From Phyllobacterium sp. YR531 (GTDB lineage: Bacteria > Pseudomonadota > Alphaproteobacteria > Rhizobiales > Rhizobiaceae): a stretch of 64,000 nt of DNA. The notes under the pieces were generated by a model. That model was not told the origin of the DNA and ran no database searches. It saw nothing but the letters and a program-made list of their open reading frames with translations. The DNA is taken from contig NZ_AKIZ01000014.1 in the NCBI RefSeq assembly GCF_000282595.1, positions 248,001-312,000 of the forward strand, in the 5' to 3' direction. Made by a program: the position numbers and the translations under genes. Shown one piece after another: positions 27,139-34,779 of this stretch (position 1 is the first letter of the stretch; each line of letters starts with the position of its first letter).

Positions 27139-27209
27139 GGCGATTAACCGTTCATGTGCACGAAAAAACGCCGGAGCGAAACTCATGGCGTTTTGTTGAA
27201 ACTGACTGA

Positions 27210-27353
27210 TCAGTTGCAGGCCGACCAGGCGATCTGGCGGATATCTGCGCGAGAAATTCCAAGGTCAGCAAGGTTGCGATCGCTGCAAAGACGCAGCTCG
27301 TGGAGGTTCTGGCGATATTGGCGGTATTTCTGAATGCGATTGCGAAGGCTCAT
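27210..27353 (-). CDS. DUF1127 domain small protein
   Basis: This 47-residue basic protein has the DUF1127 core (SDRNLADLGISRADIRQIAW), which in alphaproteobacteria often binds RNA or affects phosphate, carbon and stress metabolism. Arg and Lys are enriched and there is a single Cys near the end. An AAGGGG site precedes the ATG at 27353. A longer frame upstream exists but has poor start context. A perfect TGCAATG-CAC-CATTGCA palindrome lies in the upstream region, between this gene and the divergent amidase. Confidence 0.85.
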   Translation of the reverse strand: MSLRNRIQKYRQYRQNLHELRLCSDRNLADLGISRADIRQIAWSACN

Positions 27354-27431
27354 GGCTCTTACCCCTTTTATTGTTGGCCCTCCCTGCAACAAAGCTTGCT
27401 TGAAATAATATCGATTTAAAACTGCGAATGT

Positions 27432-27448
27432 TGCAATGCACCATTGCA
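27432..27448. promoter_or_regulatory. Palindromic operator candidate between DUF1127 and amidase genes
   Basis: TGCAATG-CAC-CATTGCA is a perfect seven-base inverted repeat with a three-base centre. It is 79 bases from the DUF1127 start and 56 bases from the amidase start, so it may control either or both. Confidence 0.45.
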
Positions 27449-27503
27449 CTGTCTGCATGGCAAGCATCGGGCTTTAATCGCAAATGTCTTCGCGCTATAG
27501 AAG

Positions 27504-28832
27504 GTGCAACTGCAACACCAGCGGGATATTCTCTTGTCAAAACCCAACCCGTCAGCCCGGCAAAGGCTTGAGCACATTCTTGCGCGTCTGGCGGAGCGCG
27601 AAGATGACGAGCGGGTCTTTACACAGGTGTATGACCACACTGCACGCCGGGAAGGCGAGGCTTCCGATGTGCGTCTGCAAAAGAACCAAAGCCTTGGGCC
27701 GCTCGATGGGCGAATTGTCTCTATCAAGGACCTGTTTGATGTCGCCGGCGAGACCACATTGGCGGGCTCAATCATCCGCAAAACAGCGGAAGCCGCTAGC
27801 GAGGATGCCCTTATGGTTCAACGTCTGCGTGCAGCAGGCGCGGTCATTATTGGCAAAACGCTGATGACAGAGTTTGCTTTCACGGCCGTTGGTTTGAACC
27901 CGCATCATCCGGTTGCGGGCAACGCCGTTGATTCTCTACGCATTGCTGGTGGTTCGTCCATAGGGGCTGGAATATCGGTTGCCGAAGGAACGAGCGAAAT
28001 TTCGATAGGATCGGATACGGGCGGGTCCATCCGTATCCCCGCAGCGTTGAATGGTGTTGTTGGCTTCAAGCCGACCGCCAAGCGCGTTCCCTTGCAGGGC
28101 GCGCTTCCGCTCTCACCCAGTCTGGATTCGGTTGGGCCTTTGGCACGCAATGTCTCAGATTGTGCCTTCACCGATTCGGTTCTGGCTGGCGAACATCCGC
28201 GTCCTCTCGACGCGATTTCCCTGTCGGGTCTGCGTATAGGTGTTCCGCGTGGAGTGTTGTTCAAGAATACGGAGCCAGAGGTCGAAAAGGCCTTTAGTTC
28301 GAGTTTGCAGGCTTTTGAGAAAGCAGGGGCAATCCTTGCAGACTGCTCAATAGATGATTTGATTGCAGCTCTGGCGCGGGCAACATCCGTGGGTTCGATT
28401 GCAGGGATTGAAGCAAGCAGAATCCACGCCGCATGGCTGCGGGATGATACGTTGGATGTTGACCAGCGTGTGCAACGGCCACTTCTGCGAAGACTTGAAG
28501 TATCGGAAAGTGACTACATAGACCTGATGATAAAGCGCCAGTCGCTGGTGCGAGAAATGGATAAGCGTATCAAGGCCTATGATTTTCTGGTGCTGCCAAC
28601 CGTTCCGATCGTCGCACCTTCCATTGTCGCTGTCGAAGATGAAAACTTTTACCGGGACACAGAATCTCTGCTTCTTCGCAATACGCAGGTCGCCAACCAG
28701 TTTGATCTGACGGCTATAAGCCTGCCTATGCCAAATCTCGTATTGCCAGCCGGGTTAATGCTCATGGCACAGCATGGAACCGACAGGCGTCTTCTTGCCA
28801 TGGCGCTATCTGTAGAACGTATTTTAAAGTGA
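27504..28832 (+). CDS. Amidase signature family enzyme
   Basis: The 442-residue protein has the amidase catalytic triad: Lys in GRIVSIKDLFDV, the cis-Ser in the GGSSIGAG loop and the nucleophilic Ser in GSDTGGSIRIPA. It hydrolyses an amide or acts on an acyl group; it resembles GatA-like and allophanate- or malonamidase-like enzymes, and the substrate cannot be told. The GTG at 27504 is the upstream end of the frame; a TTG at 27534 has a CGGGATA site and may be the true start. It is divergent from DUF1127 and shares the palindromic upstream region. Confidence 0.85.
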   Translation: MQLQHQRDILLSKPNPSARQRLEHILARLAEREDDERVFTQVYDHTARREGEASDVRLQKNQSLGPLDGRIVSIKDLFDVAGETTLAGSIIRKTAEAASEDALMVQRLRAAGAVIIGKTLMTEFAFTAVGLNPHHPVAGNAVDSLRIAGGSSIGAGISVAEGTSEISIGSDTGGSIRIPAALNGVVGFKPTAKRVPLQGALPLSPSLDSVGPLARNVSDCAFTDSVLAGEHPRPLDAISLSGLRIGVPRGVLFKNTEPEVEKAFSSSLQAFEKAGAILADCSIDDLIAALARATSVGSIAGIEASRIHAAWLRDDTLDVDQRVQRPLLRRLEVSESDYIDLMIKRQSLVREMDKRIKAYDFLVLPTVPIVAPSIVAVEDENFYRDTESLLLRNTQVANQFDLTAISLPMPNLVLPAGLMLMAQHGTDRRLLAMALSVERILK

Positions 28833-28935
28833 TGGTTTTACTGCGCGGCAATATCGAAACTGACGGAAATATCGCTCGCAATTTTCGGCAATCTCGTCAG
28901 GATGCGCATCCAATGTCTTTAGGGAAGGCCTCTCC

Positions 28936-29247
28936 ATGATCCGCCACTGTGTATTCATCCGTTTTCGTGCCGACGTTCCCGCGTCGGAGCGGCAAGCTTG
29001 TTACGATGATCTTGCCAAACTCTGTAAACGGTTGCCCGGCGCACTCGCCTTCACATCCGGGGTCAATGTCAGCCCCGAGGCGGGTATGGACAAAGGCTAT
29101 ACAGAAGGTTTCATTCTTGATTTCACCGATGCCGCAGCCCGCGATGCCTATCTCATTGATCCTGAGCATCAGGCAATTGGCGGACGCATTGTATCTTCAG
29201 CCGTTGGTGGTCCGGACGGTGTTTTTGTATTTGATCTGGAAGTTTGA
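28936..29247 (+). CDS. Dabb (stress-responsive A/B barrel) domain protein
   Basis: This 103-residue protein has the dimeric alpha+beta barrel pattern of the Dabb family: a beta strand opening MIRHCVFIRFRADVP, the central TEGFILDFTDAAARDAYLID and the final FVFDLEV. Such proteins act as small-molecule binding or cleaving enzymes; here none of their catalytic residues is certain. A good AGGGAAGG site precedes the ATG. The glycerate kinase gene begins five bases after the stop, so the two form one transcript. Confidence 0.8.
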   Translation: MIRHCVFIRFRADVPASERQACYDDLAKLCKRLPGALAFTSGVNVSPEAGMDKGYTEGFILDFTDAAARDAYLIDPEHQAIGGRIVSSAVGGPDGVFVFDLEV

Positions 29248-29252
29248 CACCC

Positions 29253-30524
29253 ATGAACGACAAGGAATTTTTCACGCAACTGTTTCGCGCAGCTGTTGAT
29301 GCTGCAGACCCTGAGCGGACAATTGCCTCCCATCTACCGCCAAAGCCGAAAGGCCGGACAATCATTATCGGCGCTGGCAAAGGTTCAGCACAAATGGCGA
29401 GTGCATTTGAAAAGGCATGGGCGAGCAAATATCCGGGCAGTCCCATCGAAGGACTTGTCGTGACCCGTTACGGGTTTGGCGCTCCTTGTAAACATATAGA
29501 GATTATTGAAGCGTCTCACCCCGTGCCCGATGCAGCGGGCCTCGTTGCTTCGAAACGCCTTTTGGAAACCGTGTCGAATTTGACAGCGGATGATCTCGTC
29601 ATTGCCCTCATATCAGGGGGCGGGTCTGCCTTGCTGCCATCGCCGCCGGAAGGCATGACCATTGAGGATGAAATCGCCGTCAACAAGACTTTGCTCGCTT
29701 CGGGAGCGCCGATCTCCGCCATGAATGCCGTGCGCAAGCACCTCTCCACCATTAAAGGCGGGCGTCTTGCTACTGCGGCACACCCCGCTCGTGTTTACTC
29801 GTTAATTGTATCGGATATCCCGGGCGACAATCCGGCCTTTGTAGCGTCCGGTCCCACAGTTCCCGACGAGACAATGCGTGAGGAAGCCTTGGCTATTGTT
29901 GACCGCTATGGATTTGATCTGCCGCAAAGTGCGCTGGCGCATCTCCGGTCTGCTGCGGCAGATGCCCCGAAGCCCCGCGATGCTGTATTCAACGATCATG
30001 AGTATCACGTGATTGCATCGGCAGGCGTTTCGCTGGAGGCTGCTGCCAGAACGGCGCGGGCCAACGGGATCGAGGCTGTCATCCTGTCTGATGCAATAGA
30101 GGGCGAAGCACGTGAGGTTGCCCATGTTCATGCTGCATTGGCGAAGCACGTACTTGCAAAGAATCAACCATTCGCAAAGCCCGTTGTCATTCTTTCCGGT
30201 GGTGAAACCACGGTTACCGTACGGGGAAAGGGCAAGGGCGGGCGCAATACCGAATTTCTGCTCTCCCTCGCAATGGATATCGATGGTGCGAACGGCATCA
30301 GTGCGTTTGCCGCCGATACGGATGGTATAGACGGGTCCGAGGATAATGCAGGTGCTTTCGCTGATAGCACCAGTGTGGCACGTCTGTTGGCAAAGGGGCA
30401 CGATGCATCGACCTATCTGAATGGCAATAATGCCTGGACGGCATTCAATGCGATAGACGATTTATTTGTGCCGGGGCCAACTGGAACAAACGTCAATGAT
30501 TTGCGGGCAATTCTCGTGCGTTGA
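29253..30524 (+). CDS. ttuD: Glycerate 2-kinase / hydroxypyruvate reductase (MOFRL domain)
   Basis: This 423-residue enzyme phosphorylates glycerate to 2-phosphoglycerate, allowing glycerate, tartronate semialdehyde or serine-derived carbon to enter glycolysis. The DUF4147 N-terminal part has IIIGAGKGSAQMASAFE and the ALISGGGSALLPSPP loop, and the C-terminal MOFRL domain has VILSGGETTVTVRGKGKGG followed by DTDGIDGSEDNAGAF. The ATG at 29253, nine bases after a GGAAG site, is better than the TTG overlapping the previous stop. The Dabb gene before it is likely co-transcribed. Confidence 0.9.
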   Translation: MNDKEFFTQLFRAAVDAADPERTIASHLPPKPKGRTIIIGAGKGSAQMASAFEKAWASKYPGSPIEGLVVTRYGFGAPCKHIEIIEASHPVPDAAGLVASKRLLETVSNLTADDLVIALISGGGSALLPSPPEGMTIEDEIAVNKTLLASGAPISAMNAVRKHLSTIKGGRLATAAHPARVYSLIVSDIPGDNPAFVASGPTVPDETMREEALAIVDRYGFDLPQSALAHLRSAAADAPKPRDAVFNDHEYHVIASAGVSLEAAARTARANGIEAVILSDAIEGEAREVAHVHAALAKHVLAKNQPFAKPVVILSGGETTVTVRGKGKGGRNTEFLLSLAMDIDGANGISAFAADTDGIDGSEDNAGAFADSTSVARLLAKGHDASTYLNGNNAWTAFNAIDDLFVPGPTGTNVNDLRAILVR

Positions 30525-30625
30525 CGCGCTATCGCCATTATTGGATGGTCAACCGCTAGCATTATGCGTCGTGTTTGATTTGAAGTCGGCGCTATGAAAT
30601 GGCGTTTCATGCAAAGGAAAGTTGA

Positions 30626-30838
30626 ATGCGAGCTGCACCTACCTTGATTATCCTGTCGGCGATCCTTGTTGCCGGTTGCACGACCAGCCCGACAAGCAAT
30701 GTTCCCGCTAACTCGCCGGTCAAGGATTTTTCCTTCGTACCGCCGCCCAAATCTCTTACCGAGCGCGCAAAGCCGGAGAAAAAGTTGACGCTTGAGGAAA
30801 GCGTTGCACGCCGCAAAGTGGAAACCGGGAAACAGTAG
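30626..30838 (+). CDS. Small lipoprotein, unknown function
   Basis: The 70-residue precursor has a typical lipoprotein signal: basic N-terminus, hydrophobic IILSAILV and a lipobox (LVAGC), giving a mature peptide of about 53 residues. That peptide carries a Pro/Ser/Thr-rich linker and a charged C-terminal helix. It will be acylated on Cys and held in the inner or outer membrane. It lies 101 bases after the glycerate kinase gene and has an AAGGAAAG ribosome site. No specific family is recognised. Confidence 0.75.
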   Translation: MRAAPTLIILSAILVAGCTTSPTSNVPANSPVKDFSFVPPPKSLTERAKPEKKLTLEESVARRKVETGKQ

Positions 30839-30935
30839 TCGGTTTATTCGGCCTTTGCCGTTTACCTTATTTAATGCCGTTTCATTCCGGAAGGATTGAA
30901 GCGGTATTTTCTTTTCTGCGCAAAAAAGGGGGGCT

Positions 30936-31062
30936 GAAACAACAAAACCCACCGCGGGAGGAGGTGCGGTGGGTTTCGTTGGTTATGGAGGGTCTTCTGG
31001 GAGGAGAAGAGACCGTCCGTTTCGACAGGGTCGGGAGGAGGTGACGCTGTCGAAAATTCCTG
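30936..31062 (-). ncRNA. Three-hairpin anti-Shine-Dalgarno small RNA (alpha-r14/NfeR1-like)
   Basis: Read on the minus strand, about 125 bases fold into three consecutive hairpins. Hairpin 1 (31020-31055) has stem TTTCGACAG/CTGTCGAAA; hairpin 2 (30991-31014) has GGTCTCTTCT/AGAAGACC, where two bases bulge; hairpin 3 (30945-30976) has AAACCCACCGC/GCGGTGGGTTT and is followed by TTTGTTGTTTC, a Rho-independent terminator. The loop of every hairpin exposes CCTCC (CCTCCTCCC in hairpins 1 and 3), the anti-Shine-Dalgarno sequence of 16S rRNA. This is the architecture of the rhizobial alpha-r14 family (NfeR1 in Sinorhizobium). A TATCTT box at 31068-31073 could be the -10 element, placing the 5' end near 31060. 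The exact ends are estimates. Confidence 0.82.
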
Positions 31063-31103
31063 ATTTGAAGATAACTCAATTGCCGTGATTTAATACAGAC
31101 AAT

Positions 31104-31148
31104 ATTGCATAGCAGCATTGCATTTGGTGCATTGCAGCATTTTGCTGC
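31104..31148. promoter_or_regulatory. ATTGCA repeat array upstream of the sRNA
   Basis: Three ATTGCA copies at 31104-31109, 31117-31122 and 31131-31136 are spaced by 13 and 14 bases. They are followed by a GCAGCA-TTTT-GCTGC inverted repeat to 31148. The array lies 40 to 80 bases upstream of the likely sRNA start on the minus strand and about 150 bases upstream of the secreted protein gene on the plus strand. An activator-type site is possible. Confidence 0.4.
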
Positions 31149-31293
31149 TGACTTTTATGCCTACTCAGCCAATCACAGCCAGTTGAACAGTCTTACGGAA
31201 CACAAACAGGTTCACATCGTTTATAATGCATTAACAAAGCTAACAACGGCGAAGCCGCCGCGCTTTAAATGTATGGACTGGAAAGGGCGTATC

Positions 31294-31653
31294 ATGCACT
31301 TTTTGAGATCATCAGTGGTTATGGCAACAGTAGCCTTTCTCGCATTCACCCCGATGACGGCCAGCCATGCGTTCAGCATAAAAGGGCAGGTTGAAACCGA
31401 AAGTGAAGGCGGCGATATCAACAATAAGAAGTTCCAGAAGGCTGCGGTATTGGAAGCCAAAGCCTATATTTGTGGTACTGGTACAGAAGCCAGTGAAGCA
31501 GCAATGAGGGCAGGAATGGCTGAAACCGGCTTGCCTGAGGACATTGCTATCGAGGTCGTTTCTGACCTTGCTTCGGGCATTATCGATCAGGCAACACGGA
31601 CCGGTTCAAAAAAGATGTGTGGTAAACCTGAAATCCAGATGTCGAGCTTTTAG
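31294..31653 (+). CDS. Secreted protein, unknown function
   Basis: This 119-residue precursor has a clear Sec signal peptide (MATVAFLAFTPMTASHAFS, likely cleaved after SHA). The mature part is acidic, with two Cys residues well apart (YICGTG and KKMCGKP) that could form a disulfide and a helical centre. No domain is recognised. The ATG at 31294 has an AAAGGG site and opens the hydrophobic core; an earlier in-frame ATG would add 63 residues without a signal. It sits next to the anti-SD small RNA on the other strand. Confidence 0.65.
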   Translation: MHFLRSSVVMATVAFLAFTPMTASHAFSIKGQVETESEGGDINNKKFQKAAVLEAKAYICGTGTEASEAAMRAGMAETGLPEDIAIEVVSDLASGIIDQATRTGSKKMCGKPEIQMSSF

Positions 31654-31969
31654 ATGTGAAAAGTAAGTTATTTAACAAAGTCGCGGGGTTACAGTTTATA
31701 ATATAAAATTTTAAATTAATTTTAGTCTAAACTGACACCATTTAAAGGTCAGGCCGAATAAATTTGATCTTTTCAAAATGTTATTTTTCGTATTAGTGTC
31801 CCGCTGGAAAACACCATCTGATTCAATTTGTAAGAATTACAATGAATGACAGGTCCACGACAGTATCGCCGGATCAATTGTCGTGCTGACAGCTTGAAGC
31901 GTGCCTACGCTGCAGCTGGGAGTTGAATGGAGCGTTGTAACGTTCTTTGGGGTTGTGGGAGAGGAATGG
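31654..31969. other. AT-rich intergenic stretch
   Basis: Here 316 bases have no gene. The first 150 bases are AT-rich with no visible promoter signature. The only structured element is a CACGACA/TGTCGTG inverted repeat at 31856-31885 with a 16-base loop, shortly before the next ORF. No RNA gene, repeat copy or broken gene was recognised. Confidence 0.5.
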
Positions 31970-32173
31970 ATGAACAAGAGGACCAAGACGCTGGAAGTTC
32001 TGAAAGCGGAGCTTTCCAGATTGTGCGCTCTTGCAGACGATGAAGGCTTTGAGATGATCGCCTATTTCATCGAAACAGCCATCCGCGAATCCGACGAACA
32101 GCTATCACAGGAAATGCGCCCTGTTGTTGGAATGGAGCTGCGCTTGGCTTCTCCCCGCACCGGTACGATCTAA
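31970..32173 (+). CDS. Small acidic protein, unknown function
   Basis: This 67-residue protein is predicted to be mostly alpha-helical (LEVLKAELSRLCALADDEGF, then IAYFIETAIRESDE). A GAGAGGA ribosome site lies a few bases upstream of the ATG at 31970, supporting translation; a frame from 31901 would add 23 residues without a good start. It has no signal sequence. The helix pattern is like short conserved cytoplasmic proteins of unknown function in Brucellaceae, but I do not recognise a family. Confidence 0.5.
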   Translation: MNKRTKTLEVLKAELSRLCALADDEGFEMIAYFIETAIRESDEQLSQEMRPVVGMELRLASPRTGTI

Positions 32174-32281
32174 TAGTGTCCGGCGCAGGCCGATAAGATA
32201 GAATTCTTATTCAACCAACGTTCAATTTTTGTGAATCATGAAATTGCTTGGCCGCATTGTGCAGCGTCAGCCGCCGCCTAT

Positions 32282-33310
32282 ATGAAGGTCATGATCCCAT
32301 TATCCGTCCTCGACCTCTCACCGATTGCAGAAGGCAGCAATGCCTCGCAATCACTCTGTAATTCGCTGGATCTCGCGCAGAATGCCGAGCGTCTTGGTTA
32401 TAATCGTTTGTGGCTTGCGGAACATCACAGCATGCGCGGCATTGCCAGTGCGGCAACGGCTGTTGTGATCGCTCAAGTGGCGGCAGGAACCTCAAAAATT
32501 CGCCTCGGTGCGGGTGGCATTATGCTGCCCAACCACTCGCCGCTGATGGTGGCCGAGGCTTTCGGCACTTTGGCAGCCCTGCATCCCGGCCGCATTGATC
32601 TTGGTGTTGGCCGTGCTCCGGGGACTGACCAGATCACTGCTCAGGCGCTGCGCCGCAATCTCAATCAGGACATTAACGGCTTTCCGCAGGATGTAGTCGA
32701 GTTGCTGGGTTACTTCAGCCCACCGCAACCTGGCCAGCACGTTATTGCAGTTCCGGGTGCAGGACTTGAGGTGCCGGTCTGGATACTTGGTTCCAGTCTT
32801 TTCGGTGCTCAGCTCGCTGCGGCTCTCGGTCTTCCCTATGCTTTTGCATCGCATTTTGCTCCGGCAGAAATGGAGCGCGCCATCGAGATCTATCGTGCCC
32901 GGTTTGAACCTTCACGATATCTGGACAAGCCCTATGTGATGCTTGGCCTCAATGTATTCGCTGCCGAAAGCGATGATGAGGCGCGGCTACTGCAAACTTC
33001 CCAGCAGCAGGCATTCGTAAACTTGCGTACCGGAAATCCAGGACCGCTTCCTGCTCCGGTCGAAGGCTATGAAGAAACGCTTGATCTTCATGCCAAGGCG
33101 ATCTTGCGCCAATCCTTGTCTTGTTCAGTTGTAGGTGCGGCTCCTGCAATAAAGGCCGGGGTCGAAGAATTCATACAACGTACCGGCGCTGATGAAATCA
33201 TGGTTACGGGTCACATATTCGATCATAAGGCGCGCGTGCGCTCATATGAAATTCTGGCTGATACAATGATTGGGAAGACAGCTTCTGCTTCAGTAAGCTT
33301 ATTCGCATAG
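32282..33310 (+). CDS. LLM-class flavin-dependent oxidoreductase
   Basis: The 342-residue protein has the luciferase-like TIM barrel. It opens with [19 protein letters not shown], continues with [19 protein letters not shown] and [18 protein letters not shown], and ends with a conserved VTGHIFDH segment. These are features of the MsnO8-like LLM subfamily, which uses FMNH2 and oxygen to oxidise unknown substrates. The start was set at 32282 because the family begins MKVMIPLS; a GTG at 32231 would extend it by 17 residues. The true substrate is unknown. Confidence 0.88.
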   Translation: MKVMIPLSVLDLSPIAEGSNASQSLCNSLDLAQNAERLGYNRLWLAEHHSMRGIASAATAVVIAQVAAGTSKIRLGAGGIMLPNHSPLMVAEAFGTLAALHPGRIDLGVGRAPGTDQITAQALRRNLNQDINGFPQDVVELLGYFSPPQPGQHVIAVPGAGLEVPVWILGSSLFGAQLAAALGLPYAFASHFAPAEMERAIEIYRARFEPSRYLDKPYVMLGLNVFAAESDDEARLLQTSQQQAFVNLRTGNPGPLPAPVEGYEETLDLHAKAILRQSLSCSVVGAAPAIKAGVEEFIQRTGADEIMVTGHIFDHKARVRSYEILADTMIGKTASASVSLFA

Positions 33311-33446
33311 GGCGGCAGGCCATATTTTGGCCATTATATTGCCCCGAAAAAACCCGATCATCGACCGGTTGAGATCGAATTTCGCAGGTGAAGTGGCGCG
33401 CATCATCAATAGATGATCGTTCGCCAATCATCTGAAAGGAAAAACG

Positions 33447-33830
33447 ATGCGAAAGATGATAGTGCTCGCGCTTTGCGCGGCATTCCCCTTGGCCACTTCG
33501 GCTGCTTATGCACAGACTGCACCGCAGACGCCACCAAGCGCGGCAGAAACCGCTCCATCTGGTCAGGCACCGGCTCAGACCGGCGCGCCGCAGATCACGA
33601 CGATCAATATCGTCGATATCAACGAATTGCCTGACGCCACCAAGACGCAGGTCAATGACGCAGTCGCTCAGCGCAGCGATGGCGATGTAAAGAAGCTGCG
33701 TTCTTCCATCGACAAGTCACCGGAAGTAACCGCCGCCTTGAAGGAAAAAGGCCTGACATCAGAGGCAGTCGTTATCGCCAGCCTTGATTCAAAAGGGCTT
33801 TTGACGCTCGTCACCAAAAAGCCGAGCTAA
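33447..33830 (+). CDS. Secreted small protein with low-complexity N-terminal linker
   Basis: The 127-residue precursor has a signal peptide (LALCAAFPLATSAAYA, likely cleaved after AYA). A Pro/Thr/Ala/Gln linker of about 30 residues follows, then a small soluble domain of about 75 residues with ITTINIVDINELPD and a helical IDKSPEVTAALKEKG region. No family is recognised. A good AAAGGA site precedes the ATG. The gene is followed by a terminator hairpin that runs into the stop codon of proC. Confidence 0.7.
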   Translation: MRKMIVLALCAAFPLATSAAYAQTAPQTPPSAAETAPSGQAPAQTGAPQITTINIVDINELPDATKTQVNDAVAQRSDGDVKKLRSSIDKSPEVTAALKEKGLTSEAVVIASLDSKGLLTLVTKKPS

Positions 33831-33861
33831 AACACTCTTTGCCTCCAGCAAAGCCAATAAG

Positions 33862-33890
33862 TGCGGCCGGAAATCTCCGGTCGCATTTTT
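33862..33890 (+). terminator. Terminator of the secreted protein gene, touching proC
   Basis: A ten-base stem (TGCGGCCGGA / TCCGGTCGCA, one G-T pair) with a four-base loop is followed by ATTTTTA. It ends transcription of the plus-strand gene and overlaps the last base of the proC stop region at 33889. Confidence 0.8.
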
Positions 33891-34707
33891 ATGCCTGACT
33901 GCCCAGCTCGACGGCACGCTTGTGTGCGGCAGAGACGGCTTCCGTCACGAGCTTCTTCAGTCTGTCATCACCCATCAAAACATCAAGCGCAGCGGCCGTG
34001 GTTCCCTTGGGGCTTGTCACCTGTTCGCGCAGCTTTGTAGGCGTATCCTCGCTGGAGGCAGCCAAAGCACCGGCACCAAATACCGTCTGCATAGCCAATA
34101 TCTCCGCCGTCTTCCGCTCTAGTCCCGCATCGACCGCAGCCTCGGTCAAAGCTTCGATGAAATGGAACACGTAGGCCGGTCCGGAACCTGAAACCGCTGT
34201 CGCCACATCGATCAGGCTCTCATCATCCACTGCTGCTACAGCGCCGCTTGTCTCAAGCAGGCGATCAACGAGGGCCGCATCGCTGTCTTTGACATGCCCA
34301 TTGCGGAAGGTGACAATCATTCCCTTGCCGATTGCCGCCGGTGTATTGGGTATTGTGCGAATGATCGCGGCATTGGAACCCAGATGCTCTTCAAAAAAGG
34401 CAACTTTTATTCCTGCAGCCACACTGACAAAGGTCGAGATGCCGGCAAATCGCACATAGGCGGGAAGCACATCGCGCATAACCTGTGGTTTGACTGCGAC
34501 GAGAATAATGCGCGGTGCAAGCTCGTCCTTGATCTTCGACGCGTCGGCCAACGCATTCACCCCTAAAGTTGCCGCGCGTTCAAGCAGAGCAGGGGTTGGC
34601 TCAACAACGGTCACTTGGCCTGGCTGCAATATACCGGCGTCAAGCCAGCCCTTGAGCATGGCAAAACCCATATTGCCGCAACCAACCAGAACCACATTGT
34701 CAACCAT
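33889..34707 (-). CDS. proC: Pyrroline-5-carboxylate reductase
   Basis: The 272-residue enzyme makes proline by reducing pyrroline-5-carboxylate with NAD(P)H. A Rossmann start (VVLVGCGNMGFAMLKG) is followed by AVKPQVM, TIPNTPAAIGKGM, VSGSGPAYVFHFIEAL and the closing LREQVTSPKGTTAAAL. This is a complete set of ProC motifs. The ATG at 34707 has a GGAGAGAGA site; a frame from 34755 would add 16 residues. It stands alone on the minus strand, between the polymerase-like gene and the secreted protein terminator. Confidence 0.95.
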   Translation of the reverse strand: MVDNVVLVGCGNMGFAMLKGWLDAGILQPGQVTVVEPTPALLERAATLGVNALADASKIKDELAPRIILVAVKPQVMRDVLPAYVRFAGISTFVSVAAGIKVAFFEEHLGSNAAIIRTIPNTPAAIGKGMIVTFRNGHVKDSDAALVDRLLETSGAVAAVDDESLIDVATAVSGSGPAYVFHFIEALTEAAVDAGLERKTAEILAMQTVFGAGALAASSEDTPTKLREQVTSPKGTTAAALDVLMGDDRLKKLVTEAVSAAHKRAVELGSQA

Positions 34708-34779
34708 CGTCTCTCTCCATTTGAACAGGCGGCACTTTGATCCGGTCGCAAGCATCCGGTCAACAGGCTTTGGTCAAAA

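Noticed and set aside
30945-31055. The three hairpins as ordinary back-to-back terminators for flanking genes
   Set aside because: Only the last has a T-run, the loops share one conserved CCTCC motif, and all three line up on one strand. That fits a single structured RNA better.
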